Part shown: positions 38,058-47,118 of the stretch, piece by piece
Layout: every line of letters starts with the position of its first letter
Position numbering within the stretch: position 1 is the first letter of the stretch
NCBI RefSeq assembly: GCF_013106755.1
Contig: NZ_WHPF01000007.1
Coordinates: forward strand, 62,001-126,000
DNA: 64,000 nucleotides
Reading direction: 5' to 3'
From: Limnovirga soli
Lineage (GTDB): Bacteria; Bacteroidota; Bacteroidia; Chitinophagales; Chitinophagaceae
The notes under the pieces: generated by a model
Database searches by the model: none
The model's input: the letters and a program-made list of their open reading frames with translations, nothing else
What the model was told of the DNA's origin: nothing
Translations under genes and position numbers: made by a program

Positions 38058-38402
38058 TTATAAATTTCCCAGGTGTGTAAATTTAAAACCTTCGATTTTT
38101 TTTAATCCATAGCCCATCATTCTATCCATGCTGGCATGTCCAAATAAAATAATGCCTGCCAGTTGTATGGTTTGCTGCTGGTAATACAGGCCAAGCATAA
38201 ATACTGCAATTGCCAGGGCTTTATGATGAAATATATTATAACAAATAGCGCCGGTTGTATTGCCAAATACATATCCAATCATGCCAATATCGGGTGTAAG
38301 TATTAATACCAGGTACCACCACCAGGCAAAATGCAACTGGTTAAAGCAAAATATGCTTAATAAAAACATCGCTAATTCTTCTAATTGAATAATTGTTTTC
38401 AT
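38058..38402 (-). CDS. DUF4260 small membrane protein
   Basis: 114 residues with three to four hydrophobic segments and the DUF4260 landmarks LLSIFCFNQL, LTPDIGMIGYVFGNTTGAICYNIFHHKA and FGHASMDRMMGYGLKK. Function unknown; inner membrane. Immediately followed by the VOC gene, forming a tight pair. Confidence 0.85.
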   Translation of the reverse strand: MKTIIQLEELAMFLLSIFCFNQLHFAWWWYLVLILTPDIGMIGYVFGNTTGAICYNIFHHKALAIAVFMLGLYYQQQTIQLAGIILFGHASMDRMMGYGLKKIEGFKFTHLGNL

Positions 38403-38429
38403 GCAGTGTTTTTTTAAATGCTTTTATTA

Positions 38430-38499
38430 ACCGGGCAGCATTACAACCATTTAGCTTTACTTGCGTCGCACTCTTGTGCTGCCGGTACAATAGGCAGCA
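38430..38499 (-). repeat. Intergenic hairpin repeat, copy 17 (type A)
   Basis: Minus-strand core ACAAGAGTGCGACGCAAG at 38460-38477, then TAAAGC, with CCGGGCAGCATTAC at the far side. Fills the 103-base gap between DUF4260 and DUF1835 genes. Confidence 0.92.
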
Positions 38500-38505
38500 A
38501 ATGAA

Positions 38506-39354
38506 TTACTCATTTGTGCTTACATTTTCTTCAATTGCTTTTACTCCGGCAAGTTTAACCGTAATTTCTTTCCAGCCTTTTTCCCAATCGCCCTGTAATT
38601 CCAATGCACCATATCCTGCCATTTCTTTCATGCGCCAAACTAAAAAAACATCACCGGTTTTTACTTTGGCTTTTGAGAATAAGTTGCCCAATACCTTTTG
38701 CAGTTTTTGAGGCTCGGCACTTACTGTATTAATAATTTCTTTATCGTAATAAGTAGCTTCATTACTTACAATTTTTTTGCCGCCTTCCAGCATGCGCACC
38801 ATACTGTTTTCGGTACATAATTTTTTCCATTCATCGGGGTCTACTTCAAACTCGCTAAGGGTAATGGGGCGTGCCAGTTTTTTGGCTTTTAAAAATTCTT
38901 TTGGCTGAATTTCGTATAGTGCTGTTGGGTAAAATATACCGCCCTTTTCATTTATAAAAGGCAGGTTGTTCATGTATAGTACAAATATCCTTCCCTGATA
39001 TGCTTTTAGTTTGGTCATTAACCAAAAATAGCCGCATACATCGTGCTGGTTTTGCCCCATCCAAATCCATGCATGTAAGGTATTGTCGGCATCCAGCTTT
39101 TCCATTAAGGTGTGTAAGGTTAACTTATCATCTACCATATCCAGTTGCTCTGTGTATGGCGAGTGGGTTAATAACATTTTCCACCAATCCCGGCGTTGCT
39201 GCCAGCCTTCTGGTTCATCCAATAAGTGCAATGGGCCCACTGCATAATCGTCTTTTATATGCATAATTTCCCCTTGCAGGGTGTTATCCAGTTCAATGGC
39301 TTTTTGCAGCGTGTAAGTGTCTGCTTCCTGAAATACTATATGAATCATTAGCAT
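38506..39354 (-). CDS. DUF1835/DUF3658 protein
   Basis: 282 residues. The N-terminal half is DUF1835 (IHIVFQEADTYTLQKAIELDN ... DDYAVGPL ... WIWMGQNQHDVCGYFWLMTKL), the C-terminal half DUF3658 (WKKLCTENSMVRMLEGGKKIVSNEATYYDKEI). Cytosolic, no membrane segment, function unknown. ATG at 39354, with a second at 39348 that fits the family start (MIHIVF) better. Part of the co-oriented parE-to-parC run. Confidence 0.85.
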   Translation of the reverse strand: MLMIHIVFQEADTYTLQKAIELDNTLQGEIMHIKDDYAVGPLHLLDEPEGWQQRRDWWKMLLTHSPYTEQLDMVDDKLTLHTLMEKLDADNTLHAWIWMGQNQHDVCGYFWLMTKLKAYQGRIFVLYMNNLPFINEKGGIFYPTALYEIQPKEFLKAKKLARPITLSEFEVDPDEWKKLCTENSMVRMLEGGKKIVSNEATYYDKEIINTVSAEPQKLQKVLGNLFSKAKVKTGDVFLVWRMKEMAGYGALELQGDWEKGWKEITVKLAGVKAIEENVSTNE

Positions 39355-39439
39355 GAATAATTGATAATAAATAATGTTTACTGCTGTTTAGTTTTTATCA
39401 GCAGTGTTATGCTTTTATACCTGATTATTTTCCAGCTCA

Positions 39440-39504
39440 ACAAATTGCTGCAGTACAAGAGTGCGACGCAAGTAAAGCCTCATTATATTGCTTTAGCCGG
39501 GTAC
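39440..39504 (+). repeat. Intergenic hairpin repeat, copy 18 (type A)
   Basis: Core GTACAAGAGTGCGACGCAAG at 39453-39472, TAAAGC, right box TTTAGCCGGGTACAT. Between parE and DUF1835 genes. Confidence 0.93.
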
Positions 39505-39516
39505 ATCATTTAACAA

Positions 39517-41412
39517 CTATGCTTTTACCGGTTCATCAATCAGGTCTAGTTCTATGCGTAAATTATCTATAATAAATTCCTGCCGCTCCATGGTGTTTTT
39601 GCCCATAAAATATTCCAGCAGGTTTTGAATATGTTCGCCCTGTTCTAATATTACGGGTTGTAAACGCATATCATCGCTTATAAAACGGCCAAATTCTTCC
39701 GGCGAAATTTCGCCCAAACCTTTAAAGCGGGTAATCTCTGGTTTGCTACCCAGTTTTTGCATGGCCGCCTGTTTTTCAGTTTCATCGTAACAGTAAATGG
39801 TTTGCTGTTTGTTGCGTACTCTAAACAACGGTGTTTCTAAAATGTACACATGCTGCTGCTTTACCAAATCGGGGAAGAACTGCAGAAAAAACGTCATTAA
39901 CAGCAAGCGTATATGCATGCCATCCACATCGGCATCGGTTGCTATTACAATATTGTTATAGCGTAAGTCTTCCAGTCCGTTTTCAATATTTAATGCATGT
40001 TGCAGCAGGTTAAACTCTTCGTTCTCGTACACTACTTTTTTGGTTAGTCCAAAACAGTTTAGTGGTTTACCACGCAGGCTAAATACGGCCTGGGTTTCTA
40101 CCTGACGGCTTTTGGTTATACTACCACTGGCACTATCGCCCTCGGTAATAAATATGGTGCTTTTATTTTTGGCTAAAATATATTCTTCCTTGTTTTTTGC
40201 AGGCAGGTCATCGTTAAAATGTACGCGGCAATCGCGTAATTTTTTATTGTGCAGGTTGGCTTTTTTAGCCCTTTCGTTGGCCAGTTTTCTGATGCCGCTT
40301 AGCTCTTTTCTTTCCTTCTCGCTTTGCTCAATTCTTTTCTTTAATGCATCGGAAGTACTGGGGTTACGGTGCAGAAAATTATCCAATTCTTTGGCAAAAA
40401 AATCGGCTATAAAATTGCGCATGCTTTGGCCACCTTCGCTTACATATTGCGAGCCCAGTTTGGTTTTTGTCTGGCTTTCAAACACAGGTTCCTGAACACG
40501 TACAGCTACTGCCGCCACAATGCTTTGGCGTATATCGGCAGCTTCATAATCTTTCTTGTAAAAATCGCGGATGGTTTTTACAAAAGCTTCTCTAAAAGCC
40601 TGCTGGTGTGTACCGCCCTGTGTAGTGTACTGGCCATTTACAAATGAAAAAATATCCTCCCCATAATCATTGTTATGTGTAAGGGCTACTTCAATATCCT
40701 CTCCTTTTAGATGAATAATGGGGTAACGAATTTCATCCTCATTGGTTTTACGTTTTAATAAATCCAGCAGTCCGTTTTTACTTACATAGCGCTTATTATT
40801 AAAGGTAATTACCAGTCCGGCATTCAGGTAGCAATAATTCCACAGTAGATTATCCAGGTATTCATGTATAAAATGAAAATTGCGAAACACCGTATCATCC
40901 GGAATAAAGGTTACAAACGTGCCATTGCTTTCCTGAGTGGCTGTTTCTTTATGGTCTTTTAGCAAATTGCCTTTTTCAAATTCCGCAGCACGGGTGCGGC
41001 CATCGCGATAGCTTTCTACTTTAAAATAATTACTTAATGCGTTTACGGCTTTGGTACCCACTCCATTTAAGCCAACGCTTTTTTGAAATGCCTTGCTATC
41101 GTATTTGGCACCGGTATTTATTTTACTTACCACATCCACCAGTTTACCCAATGGTATACCGCGGCCATAATCCCGTATGGTAACGGTTCTTTCCTCTATG
41201 GTTATAGCAATATTTTTGCCGTAGCCCATCATGTGCTCGTCAATACAGTTATCCAATACTTCTTTTACCAATACATAAATACCATCGTCTGGCGCAGAAC
41301 CATCGCCCAGCTTACCAATATACATACCCGGCCGCAGGCGTATATGCTCCCGCCAGTCAAGGCTTTTAATACTATCCTCGTTATATGCAAATATTTCCTT
41401 TTCTTCCCCCAT
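39517..41412 (-). CDS. parE: DNA topoisomerase IV subunit B
   Basis: 631 residues. GHKL ATPase domain (RPGMYIG near 29, [30 protein letters not shown]), transducer domain, then TOPRIM with [11 protein letters not shown] near 425 and the metal-binding [10 protein letters not shown] near 500. Length and absence of the gyrase insert fit ParE. Powers strand passage with ParC, whose gene lies on the same strand four genes downstream. Diverges from ykgJ; a hairpin repeat sits in the 304-base divergent gap. Confidence 0.92.
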   Translation of the reverse strand: MGEEKEIFAYNEDSIKSLDWREHIRLRPGMYIGKLGDGSAPDDGIYVLVKEVLDNCIDEHMMGYGKNIAITIEERTVTIRDYGRGIPLGKLVDVVSKINTGAKYDSKAFQKSVGLNGVGTKAVNALSNYFKVESYRDGRTRAAEFEKGNLLKDHKETATQESNGTFVTFIPDDTVFRNFHFIHEYLDNLLWNYCYLNAGLVITFNNKRYVSKNGLLDLLKRKTNEDEIRYPIIHLKGEDIEVALTHNNDYGEDIFSFVNGQYTTQGGTHQQAFREAFVKTIRDFYKKDYEAADIRQSIVAAVAVRVQEPVFESQTKTKLGSQYVSEGGQSMRNFIADFFAKELDNFLHRNPSTSDALKKRIEQSEKERKELSGIRKLANERAKKANLHNKKLRDCRVHFNDDLPAKNKEEYILAKNKSTIFITEGDSASGSITKSRQVETQAVFSLRGKPLNCFGLTKKVVYENEEFNLLQHALNIENGLEDLRYNNIVIATDADVDGMHIRLLLMTFFLQFFPDLVKQQHVYILETPLFRVRNKQQTIYCYDETEKQAAMQKLGSKPEITRFKGLGEISPEEFGRFISDDMRLQPVILEQGEHIQNLLEYFMGKNTMERQEFIIDNLRIELDLIDEPVKA

Positions 41413-41441
41413 AATGTGTCAAAATTTTATAAATCCAGGTG

Positions 41442-41514
41442 TGGGCCCGGCAGCAGCATTTACTGGCAGCTTTACTTGCGTCGCACTCTTGTACGTTTGC
41501 CTGTAATGCAACAA
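41442..41514 (-). repeat. Intergenic hairpin repeat, copy 19 (type A)
   Basis: Minus-strand core ACAAGAGTGCGACGCAAG at 41475-41492. The arms 41453-41470 and 41495-41512 are imperfectly complementary over about 16 bases, so the unit folds with the core in the loop. Right box (minus) TGCCGGGCCCACAC. The rest of gap 41413-41716 shows nothing clear. Confidence 0.93.
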
Positions 41515-41716
41515 AATAAGAACGCTTTTGGTGTAATGTTGCCCGCACACACCGCCTTTTGCAAAGCTTGGCAAATTACCATATCAGGATTACTTTTTAG
41601 CAGTTTGTAGCTGGTTGTGGATAAAACTTTTAGCAAAACCATGGGTGCCGGCCCATATACCCACAAAATGGGGAAATGTACATAAATGGGCGGCATGTAT
41701 TATCTTGCCGACCTGC

Positions 41717-42208
41717 ATGATAACAGATCTTAACACCATAGCCGGTTTAGCCATTGCCAACGAAACAGCCAATAACCATTTAAAAGCCATATTGCTGGCC
41801 ATGGATAGCGATGCGGTGGATGCCACTGTGGTTGATTTACAGGCCACCATTACCCCACAGATAGATTGTACCCAATGTGGCAATTGCTGCCGCAGCCTGA
41901 TGATAAATGTAGAAAAGACGGATGCGGAAAGACTGGCCCAGCATTTACAGCTTAGTACTCAGCAGGTATACGAACGTTATATTGAAACCTCATCGCAGGG
42001 TAGCCTGGCGGTTATGAACACTATTCCCTGCCATTTTTTATGCGATAATAAATGCACTGTTTACGCAGCCAGGCCAGCAGAATGCCGTGAATTTCCTGGT
42101 CTGGAAGCACCTGATTTTACTAAAAGGCTGTTTGCCACTTTTATGCACTATGGCCGCTGCCCCATTATTTTTAATGTAATTGAAGGGTTAAAAACCGCCG
42201 TTTTGTAA
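41717..42208 (+). CDS. YkgJ-family cysteine-cluster protein
   Basis: 163 residues from ATG 41717; the longer frame upstream has no family resemblance. Cysteines are arranged as CTQCGNCC near 54-61, then CHFLCDNKCTVYAARPAECREFPG near 106-129, and a late CP. This is the YkgJ/UPF0153 pattern and probably binds zinc or an iron-sulfur cluster. Function unknown. A helical stretch precedes the cluster. Converges on citrate synthase. Confidence 0.87.
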   Translation: MITDLNTIAGLAIANETANNHLKAILLAMDSDAVDATVVDLQATITPQIDCTQCGNCCRSLMINVEKTDAERLAQHLQLSTQQVYERYIETSSQGSLAVMNTIPCHFLCDNKCTVYAARPAECREFPGLEAPDFTKRLFATFMHYGRCPIIFNVIEGLKTAVL

Positions 42209-42239
42209 TAAGCATTTACCGGCTGTTTTGATGCCATAC

Positions 42240-42300
42240 CACCCAGGCCCTTAAGTGTGCGACGCAAGTAAAGTTCCCCTTTTTGTATTGCCGGGCCCAC
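42240..42300 (+). repeat. Intergenic hairpin repeat, copy 20 (type A)
   Basis: Core AAGTGTGCGACGCAAG at 42253-42268 (left end lost), TAAAG, strong right box ATTGCCGGGCCCACAAAA at about 42288-42305. Convergent gap. Confidence 0.9.
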
Positions 42301-42331
42301 AAAAAAAATGCCCCTCGAAAGGAGCATTTTA
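42298..42331 (-). terminator. Intrinsic terminator of the citrate synthase gene
   Basis: AAAATGC (42305-42311) pairs with GCATTTT (42324-42330), extended by CCT/AGG inside; the A run on the left is the T tract on the minus strand. It abuts the right box of repeat copy 20. Confidence 0.88.
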
Positions 42332-42349
42332 TATATAGTTGTAAGCAAA

Positions 42350-43675
42350 TTATGCTTCCCAAATTTCATCCTGACCGGCAATCCACATTTTAACTGAATC
42401 GGTGGTAACACTTTTTGGCCTTTCCAGCGGAAAGCCCAGGGCCCTATCCCAAATTAGACTGGCCAATACACCCAATGCACGGCTTACAGCAAATAAAACG
42501 GTATAAAATTCATATTCTACCAGGCCATAATGCACCAGCAATGCACCGCTATGCGCATCTACATTGGGCCATGGGTTTTTAATTTTACCCAGCGATTGTA
42601 AAATTGGTGGCACGGTTTCATAAATTTTCCAAACGGTGTTTACCAGTTTATCATCGGGCATATGCTTTTTACCAAATTCCATTTGGGCGGTAAAGCGCGG
42701 ATCTGTTTTGCGTAAAACGGCGTGGCCATAACCGGGTACTACTTTACCACTGGTAAGGGTTTTTTGCACGTAAGCGGCAATTTGCTCGGTAGTGGGATCA
42801 TCTGTACCCAGCTCTTCCTGCATTTCAAAAATCCATTTAATCACCTCCTGATTAGCCAGACCATGTAAAGGGCCGGCCAAACCATTCATACCTGCAGCAT
42901 AGGCCAAATATGGATCGCTAAGTGCAGAACCTACCAGATGGGTGGTGTGCGCACTAACATTACCCCCTTCATGATCGGCATGAATGGTCATATATAAGCG
43001 CATTAATTCCCTGAAACTATGGTCGTCAAAACCCATCATATGGGCCAGGTTACCTGCCCAATCTAACATACCATTTGGGTGAATATGTTCGCTGTTTTTA
43101 TATTTACGGCGGTAGATATAAGCGGCAATACGTGGTAAACGGGCAATTAAAATAAGTGTATCGTCAAAAGCTGCATCCCAGTAGTCTTTTTTATTCATGC
43201 CTTCAGCATAGCGCTTGGTAAAAGAGCTTTCTGTTTGCAAAGCCATAACACCTACCACATACATGGTCATAGGGTGTGTAGTAATAGGCAAAGCATCAAT
43301 GGCATCAAAAACATGGTTGGGTACATGGCTGCGTCTTTGTAAAATGGCAGTTACATGGGCCACATCTTCGTCTGTAGGCAATTCACCCATCAGCATCAGA
43401 TAAAATAGGCCTTCTGGTAAGGGCTCGCTTCCGTTTTGGGCGGTAGGTAGTTTTTCTTTTAATTCGGGAATAGTATGTCCCCTGAAACGAATCCCTTCCT
43501 GTGCATCTAATAAACTGGTTTCTGTAACAAGGCCGGTAATGCCACGCATACCCTGGTACACCTGCGATAAAGTTACTTCGCCAATTTTCCTGGTTCCATA
43601 CTCCTTCAGCAATTCTTTAATTTCAGCACTTGCTATATCGGCTTTCGCTTTAAAACGGTCTTTTATTAAATCCAT
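42350..43675 (-). CDS. Citrate synthase, eukaryote-like (mitochondrial type)
   Basis: 441 residues condensing oxaloacetate and acetyl-CoA at the head of the TCA cycle. It carries the animal/plant mitochondrial-type landmarks: YQGMRGITGLVTETSLLDAQEGIRFRGHTIPEL, HADHEGGNVSAHT (His near 234), GMNGLAGPLHGLANQEV (catalytic His near 275), VPGYGHAVLRKTDPRF (His near 321) and DAHSGALL (Asp near 376). This form lacks the NADH site of the E. coli type II enzyme. ATG at 43675. Own terminator. Confidence 0.94.
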   Translation of the reverse strand: MDLIKDRFKAKADIASAEIKELLKEYGTRKIGEVTLSQVYQGMRGITGLVTETSLLDAQEGIRFRGHTIPELKEKLPTAQNGSEPLPEGLFYLMLMGELPTDEDVAHVTAILQRRSHVPNHVFDAIDALPITTHPMTMYVVGVMALQTESSFTKRYAEGMNKKDYWDAAFDDTLILIARLPRIAAYIYRRKYKNSEHIHPNGMLDWAGNLAHMMGFDDHSFRELMRLYMTIHADHEGGNVSAHTTHLVGSALSDPYLAYAAGMNGLAGPLHGLANQEVIKWIFEMQEELGTDDPTTEQIAAYVQKTLTSGKVVPGYGHAVLRKTDPRFTAQMEFGKKHMPDDKLVNTVWKIYETVPPILQSLGKIKNPWPNVDAHSGALLVHYGLVEYEFYTVLFAVSRALGVLASLIWDRALGFPLERPKSVTTDSVKMWIAGQDEIWEA

Positions 43676-43740
43676 CGCATATATTTTTGAAAGTAATGAT
43701 TGCTGGTGTATAACAACAGTTTATTGCAACAGTTTATATT

Positions 43741-43815
43741 TTGTACCAAGCATTAGTTTTTTACTCATCTGCATTTGCGTCGCACTCTTGTACGGCAACA
43801 ATTCTATTCAGCAAA
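43741..43815 (-). repeat. Intergenic hairpin repeat, copy 21 (type A)
   Basis: Minus-strand core GTACAAGAGTGCGACGCAA at 43775-43793 with outer border TTTTGTACCAAGCA on the plus strand. The final G and TAAAG are altered, so this copy is slightly eroded. Gap 43676-43985 shows nothing else clear. Confidence 0.88.
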
Positions 43816-43985
43816 CAACCCAACTGCAGAAAAAAGTACCTTGATTTTTAGCCTTTTATAAACGAGCGCCGTAAAGATAAAACAAGTTGGCCTTGAAAAT
43901 CAAAACAACAAACAAATTTTGCGCAGCCATAAACATAATGCCAGCAGCACCAAATACATGGCTAGCTATTAGCCCGATAATTACA

Positions 43986-45077
43986 TTATTTAGGTGCTTT
44001 CCTATACAGATAAATGGCCACAAAAACAAAAACCAAATCTGGTATCCATGCCGCTATAACAGGTGGCAAATTACCCTTGGTACTAAAAATGGTAGAAAAG
44101 CGGTCCATTAATATAAAGGCCGAAGCCAGCATAAACCCAATGGCAATATGGGCGCCGCTACCACCCCTTACTTTTTTAAAAGCCACAATAGCGCCAATAA
44201 GCGATAAAATCAACACCGCCACAGGAGTAGCAAAACGCCGGTATTTTTCTACCAGCAAGCCATTCAGGTCCTCCGAGCCGCGTAAGGTTTCCAGTTGAAT
44301 AAAATCATTTAGTTCGGGTGTCGTAAGTTTGTCTTTGGCATAGGTATCGTGGCTAAGATCAAAAGGTTTAAAGTTAAAGCGCAGGTCTTTGCGATTGGTA
44401 ATGCTAACTTTTTCATCCATCGCTTTAATATTGCGTTCTACTACTTCGGTAAAAATCCATTTTTTTATGGCCGTATCCCAGCGTATCGATTCTGAGCGCA
44501 TATTGTATACCAGCTCATTGTTTTTTATACGGTGCATAAAAAATGGCCCACCCGATTTTGAGCCCGTATCATAATTTCTAATGCCTGCATAGGTAAAAGA
44601 ATCAATCCTAAAATAAATGCTGCGGTTTTGCCTAAGTAGTGGGTTATAGGTAGAATTGCCATTTACATACCGGGCTTCAAAAGTGGTTCTTATTTCGTTG
44701 GCGCGGGGTACCAGGTAATTGGCTGCCAGCATCGATATAATCGCCAGTGTAATACCGCCAACCCAATAGGGGCGTAACATGCGGTTAAAAGTAGTGCCAC
44801 TGGCCAAAATGGCAATCATTTCGCTTTGAATGGCCATTTTTGAAGTAAAGAAAATCACGGCAATAAATACAAACAAAGGAAACAACAATGCAATTATATA
44901 GGGCACAAAGCCAATATAATACTGCATAATTATCTGACCGCCGCTTAAGCCCGACGAAACAAAATCATCTGTTTTTTCGCTGATATCTACGGCAACGGCA
45001 ATTACGGTAAATAGAAAAATGGCAAAGAAAAAGGTAGTAAGAAATTTTTTAAGTATGTACCAGTCAAGTTTCTTCAT
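43986..45077 (-). CDS. LptF/LptG family permease
   Basis: 363 residues of the YjgP/YjgQ family: three N-terminal membrane helices (about 12-35, 53-80, 95-118), a periplasmic beta-jellyroll (about 130-275) and three C-terminal helices. The start LDWYILKKFLTTFFFAIFLFTVIAVAVDISEKTDDFV is characteristic. With LptB it extracts lipopolysaccharide from the inner membrane. Whether it is LptF or LptG cannot be told. It follows tgt by 71 bases on the same strand, an arrangement common in Bacteroidota. Confidence 0.92.
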   Translation of the reverse strand: MKKLDWYILKKFLTTFFFAIFLFTVIAVAVDISEKTDDFVSSGLSGGQIIMQYYIGFVPYIIALLFPLFVFIAVIFFTSKMAIQSEMIAILASGTTFNRMLRPYWVGGITLAIISMLAANYLVPRANEIRTTFEARYVNGNSTYNPLLRQNRSIYFRIDSFTYAGIRNYDTGSKSGGPFFMHRIKNNELVYNMRSESIRWDTAIKKWIFTEVVERNIKAMDEKVSITNRKDLRFNFKPFDLSHDTYAKDKLTTPELNDFIQLETLRGSEDLNGLLVEKYRRFATPVAVLILSLIGAIVAFKKVRGGSGAHIAIGFMLASAFILMDRFSTIFSTKGNLPPVIAAWIPDLVFVFVAIYLYRKAPK

Positions 45078-45148
45078 TGCCCGTAAACCCCATCACAGGG
45101 CATTTATTGATATTTTTCAAAAATAAAGTAAAACTTGTTGCAATCTTG

Positions 45149-46294
45149 TTATAAACGTTGTTTGATTTTATCTGTCATGCCTGTTTTCCAGCTGGCATAA
45201 TCGCCGGCAATAATGTGCTGCCGGGCCTGCCCCACCAACCACAAATAAAATGACAGGTTTTGGATAGAAGCAATTTGCAGTCCCAAAATTTCCCCCGCCA
45301 CAAACAAATGCCTTAAATAGGCTTTAGAGTAAAAATTGCTGGTGGCACAAGGCATACCCGCATCAATTACCGAAAAATCGGTAGCCCATTTTTTATTTTT
45401 AATATTAAGTACGCCTTCGGTGGTAAAAATCATTCCATTACGGCCATTGCGGGTGGGCATTACACAATCAAACATATCAATGCCCAGGCTAATACATTCC
45501 AGCAAATCCCAGGGGGTACCCACGCCCATCAGGTAACGCGGTTTATTTGCGGGCAGGTTTTCGGCACAAAGGGCGGCAAATTCATACATCATGTCAATGG
45601 GTTCTCCTACGCTTAAACCGCCAATGGCATTACCGGCCGCTTCTTTCGAGGCAATATATTCGCAGGATTGTTTACGTAAATCGGGGAAAGTACTACCCTG
45701 CACAATAGGAAACAGGTTTTGTGTATACCCATATTTATCCGGCGTTTCGGCCAGCCGGGCAAAACAGCGGTCCAGCCAGCGGTGGGTTAATGCCATACTT
45801 TTTTTAGCGTAGGCATATTCACTGGGGTAGGGCGGACATTCATCAAAAGCCATAATAATATCTGCGCCAATACTGCGCTGTATATCCATCACATTTTCGG
45901 GCGAAAACAAGTGCCGGCTGCCATCAATATGCGATTGAAACACCACGCCTTCCTCTTTAATTTTACGGTTGGCGGCCAAAGAAAATACCTGGTAACCACC
46001 GCTATCCGTAAGTATGGGTTTATGCCAGCCGTTAAAAGCATGTAAACCACCAGCGGCTTCCAGCACTTGGGTGCCGGGTCTTAAATAGAGGTGATAGGTA
46101 TTGCCCAAAATAATTTGTGCCCGCACTTCCTCCTGCAGTTGTTGCTGGGTAACCGCTTTTACCGAACCTACCGTACCCACGGGCATAAAAATGGGTGTTT
46201 CAATGGCGCCATGATCGGTTTGAATGATGCCGGCCCGGGCTTTACTATGGGTATCGGTATGTGCTAGTGTAAAACTAAGTGCTGCCATAAACAT
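45149..46294 (-). CDS. tgt: Queuine tRNA-ribosyltransferase with a lost zinc site
   Basis: 381 residues. Exchanges guanine 34 of GUN tRNAs for preQ1 on the way to queuosine. Active-site residues are kept: D97 in LTDSGGYQVFSL, D276 in FDCVMPTRNGRNG, also VQGST and GGLSVGEP. The C-terminal zinc site is not: where E. coli has C-x-C-xx-C followed by YSRAYLHHL, this protein has M-P-C-A-T-S before YSKAYLRHL, and the histidine ligand in the IHN motif is Q345 (SIQN). Only C316 of four ligands remains. ATG 46294 or 46288; TATCTTTG on the minus strand at 46313-46320 is a likely -7 box. Confidence 0.92.
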   Translation of the reverse strand: MFMAALSFTLAHTDTHSKARAGIIQTDHGAIETPIFMPVGTVGSVKAVTQQQLQEEVRAQIILGNTYHLYLRPGTQVLEAAGGLHAFNGWHKPILTDSGGYQVFSLAANRKIKEEGVVFQSHIDGSRHLFSPENVMDIQRSIGADIIMAFDECPPYPSEYAYAKKSMALTHRWLDRCFARLAETPDKYGYTQNLFPIVQGSTFPDLRKQSCEYIASKEAAGNAIGGLSVGEPIDMMYEFAALCAENLPANKPRYLMGVGTPWDLLECISLGIDMFDCVMPTRNGRNGMIFTTEGVLNIKNKKWATDFSVIDAGMPCATSNFYSKAYLRHLFVAGEILGLQIASIQNLSFYLWLVGQARQHIIAGDYASWKTGMTDKIKQRL

Positions 46295-46408
46295 TGCCTT
46301 TTAAAAGGGCCGCAAAGATAAGCGGCTTTGGCTATTATAGCTAAGTGAACCATATAGCATATGGCAACAGCAGACCAATGGCAAGTTGCAGGTAATCAAC
46401 TATTAGGT

Positions 46409-46481
46409 ACCCGGCAATCGTTTATTTAATGAGGCTTTACTTGCGTCGCACTCTTGTGCGGTTAGATACTTTGGGCAACAG
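46409..46481 (-). repeat. Intergenic hairpin repeat, copy 22 (type A)
   Basis: Minus-strand core ACAAGAGTGCGACGCAAG at 46440-46457, TAAAGC, right box (minus) ATTGCCGGGTACC. Divergent gap 46295-46612; the rest contains the tgt -7 box and no other clear element. Confidence 0.93.
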
Positions 46482-46612
46482 GAAATTAGATTGCATTTGT
46501 TAAGTTGCCATTTGATGTATTTTAGAATATTGGTCTTTAATATTCCTATTCTTTTAGGGACGGCTGTTTAGTTCGGTTATTTTTGAGTTTGCTAATTTTA
46601 AAACCACCTCAT

Positions 46613-46918
46613 ATGGCATTAGATTTTCATAGGCTTGATAATAATGAGCATTTGTTTGGACTTGGCGATAAAACGCTGCATGATTTATCTGATATTTTTG
46701 AAACATTTACACATTGGACAGGACTGATTATTGACCCATATGGAGATTTAAAACTATCGACAGAAAATCAGCAAACTATCATTGCGATTATTGAGAAATA
46801 CATTGAAGCGACAGACCTAAATAAAGACAAAGTAAAGACATCAAATATTTTGGAATTCAAAGGTCTTTTAAAGTATTTCGTAAAAAACAAAATTGACTTA
46901 GAATTGCTTGGAGATTAA
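46613..46918 (+). CDS. Small hypothetical protein
   Basis: 101 residues from ATG 46613 (the frame reaches back to a TTG at 46583). Soluble, acidic, mostly helical: LGDKTLHDLSDIFETFTHW, a short turn IDPYGDLKLS, then two helices ending in LLKYFVKNKIDLELL. No motif I recognise. Codon use seems more AT-rich than neighbours by eye, so it may be a later arrival. Lies between two hairpin repeats and has no visible terminator. Confidence 0.65.
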   Translation: MALDFHRLDNNEHLFGLGDKTLHDLSDIFETFTHWTGLIIDPYGDLKLSTENQQTIIAIIEKYIEATDLNKDKVKTSNILEFKGLLKYFVKNKIDLELLGD

Positions 46919-47034
46919 TATAAAGTTACAGCTAGTATAAAATCCTAAGTGCGCAATTTTTAACCTAAAAGTTAGCTCCGCTTTTATTGATTGTTGTCCT
47001 ACAAAGTTTCCCTTCAGGACATGCTGTGGTAAAA

Positions 47035-47102
47035 GCCCAATAAAGTTATCACTGCACAAGAGTGCGACGCAAGCGGTGATGCCCATTGTTGTATTGTTGG
47101 GT
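47035..47102 (+). repeat. Intergenic hairpin repeat, copy 23 (type A)
   Basis: Core GCACAAGAGTGCGACGCAAG at 47054-47073. Two arm pairs are complementary: CCCAATAA (47036-47043) with TTGTTGGG (47094-47101), and ATCACTGC (47048-47055) with GCGGTGAT (47073-47080). The best-formed hairpin of the set. Confidence 0.94.
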
Positions 47103-47118
47103 TCACAAAAAACTAGCT

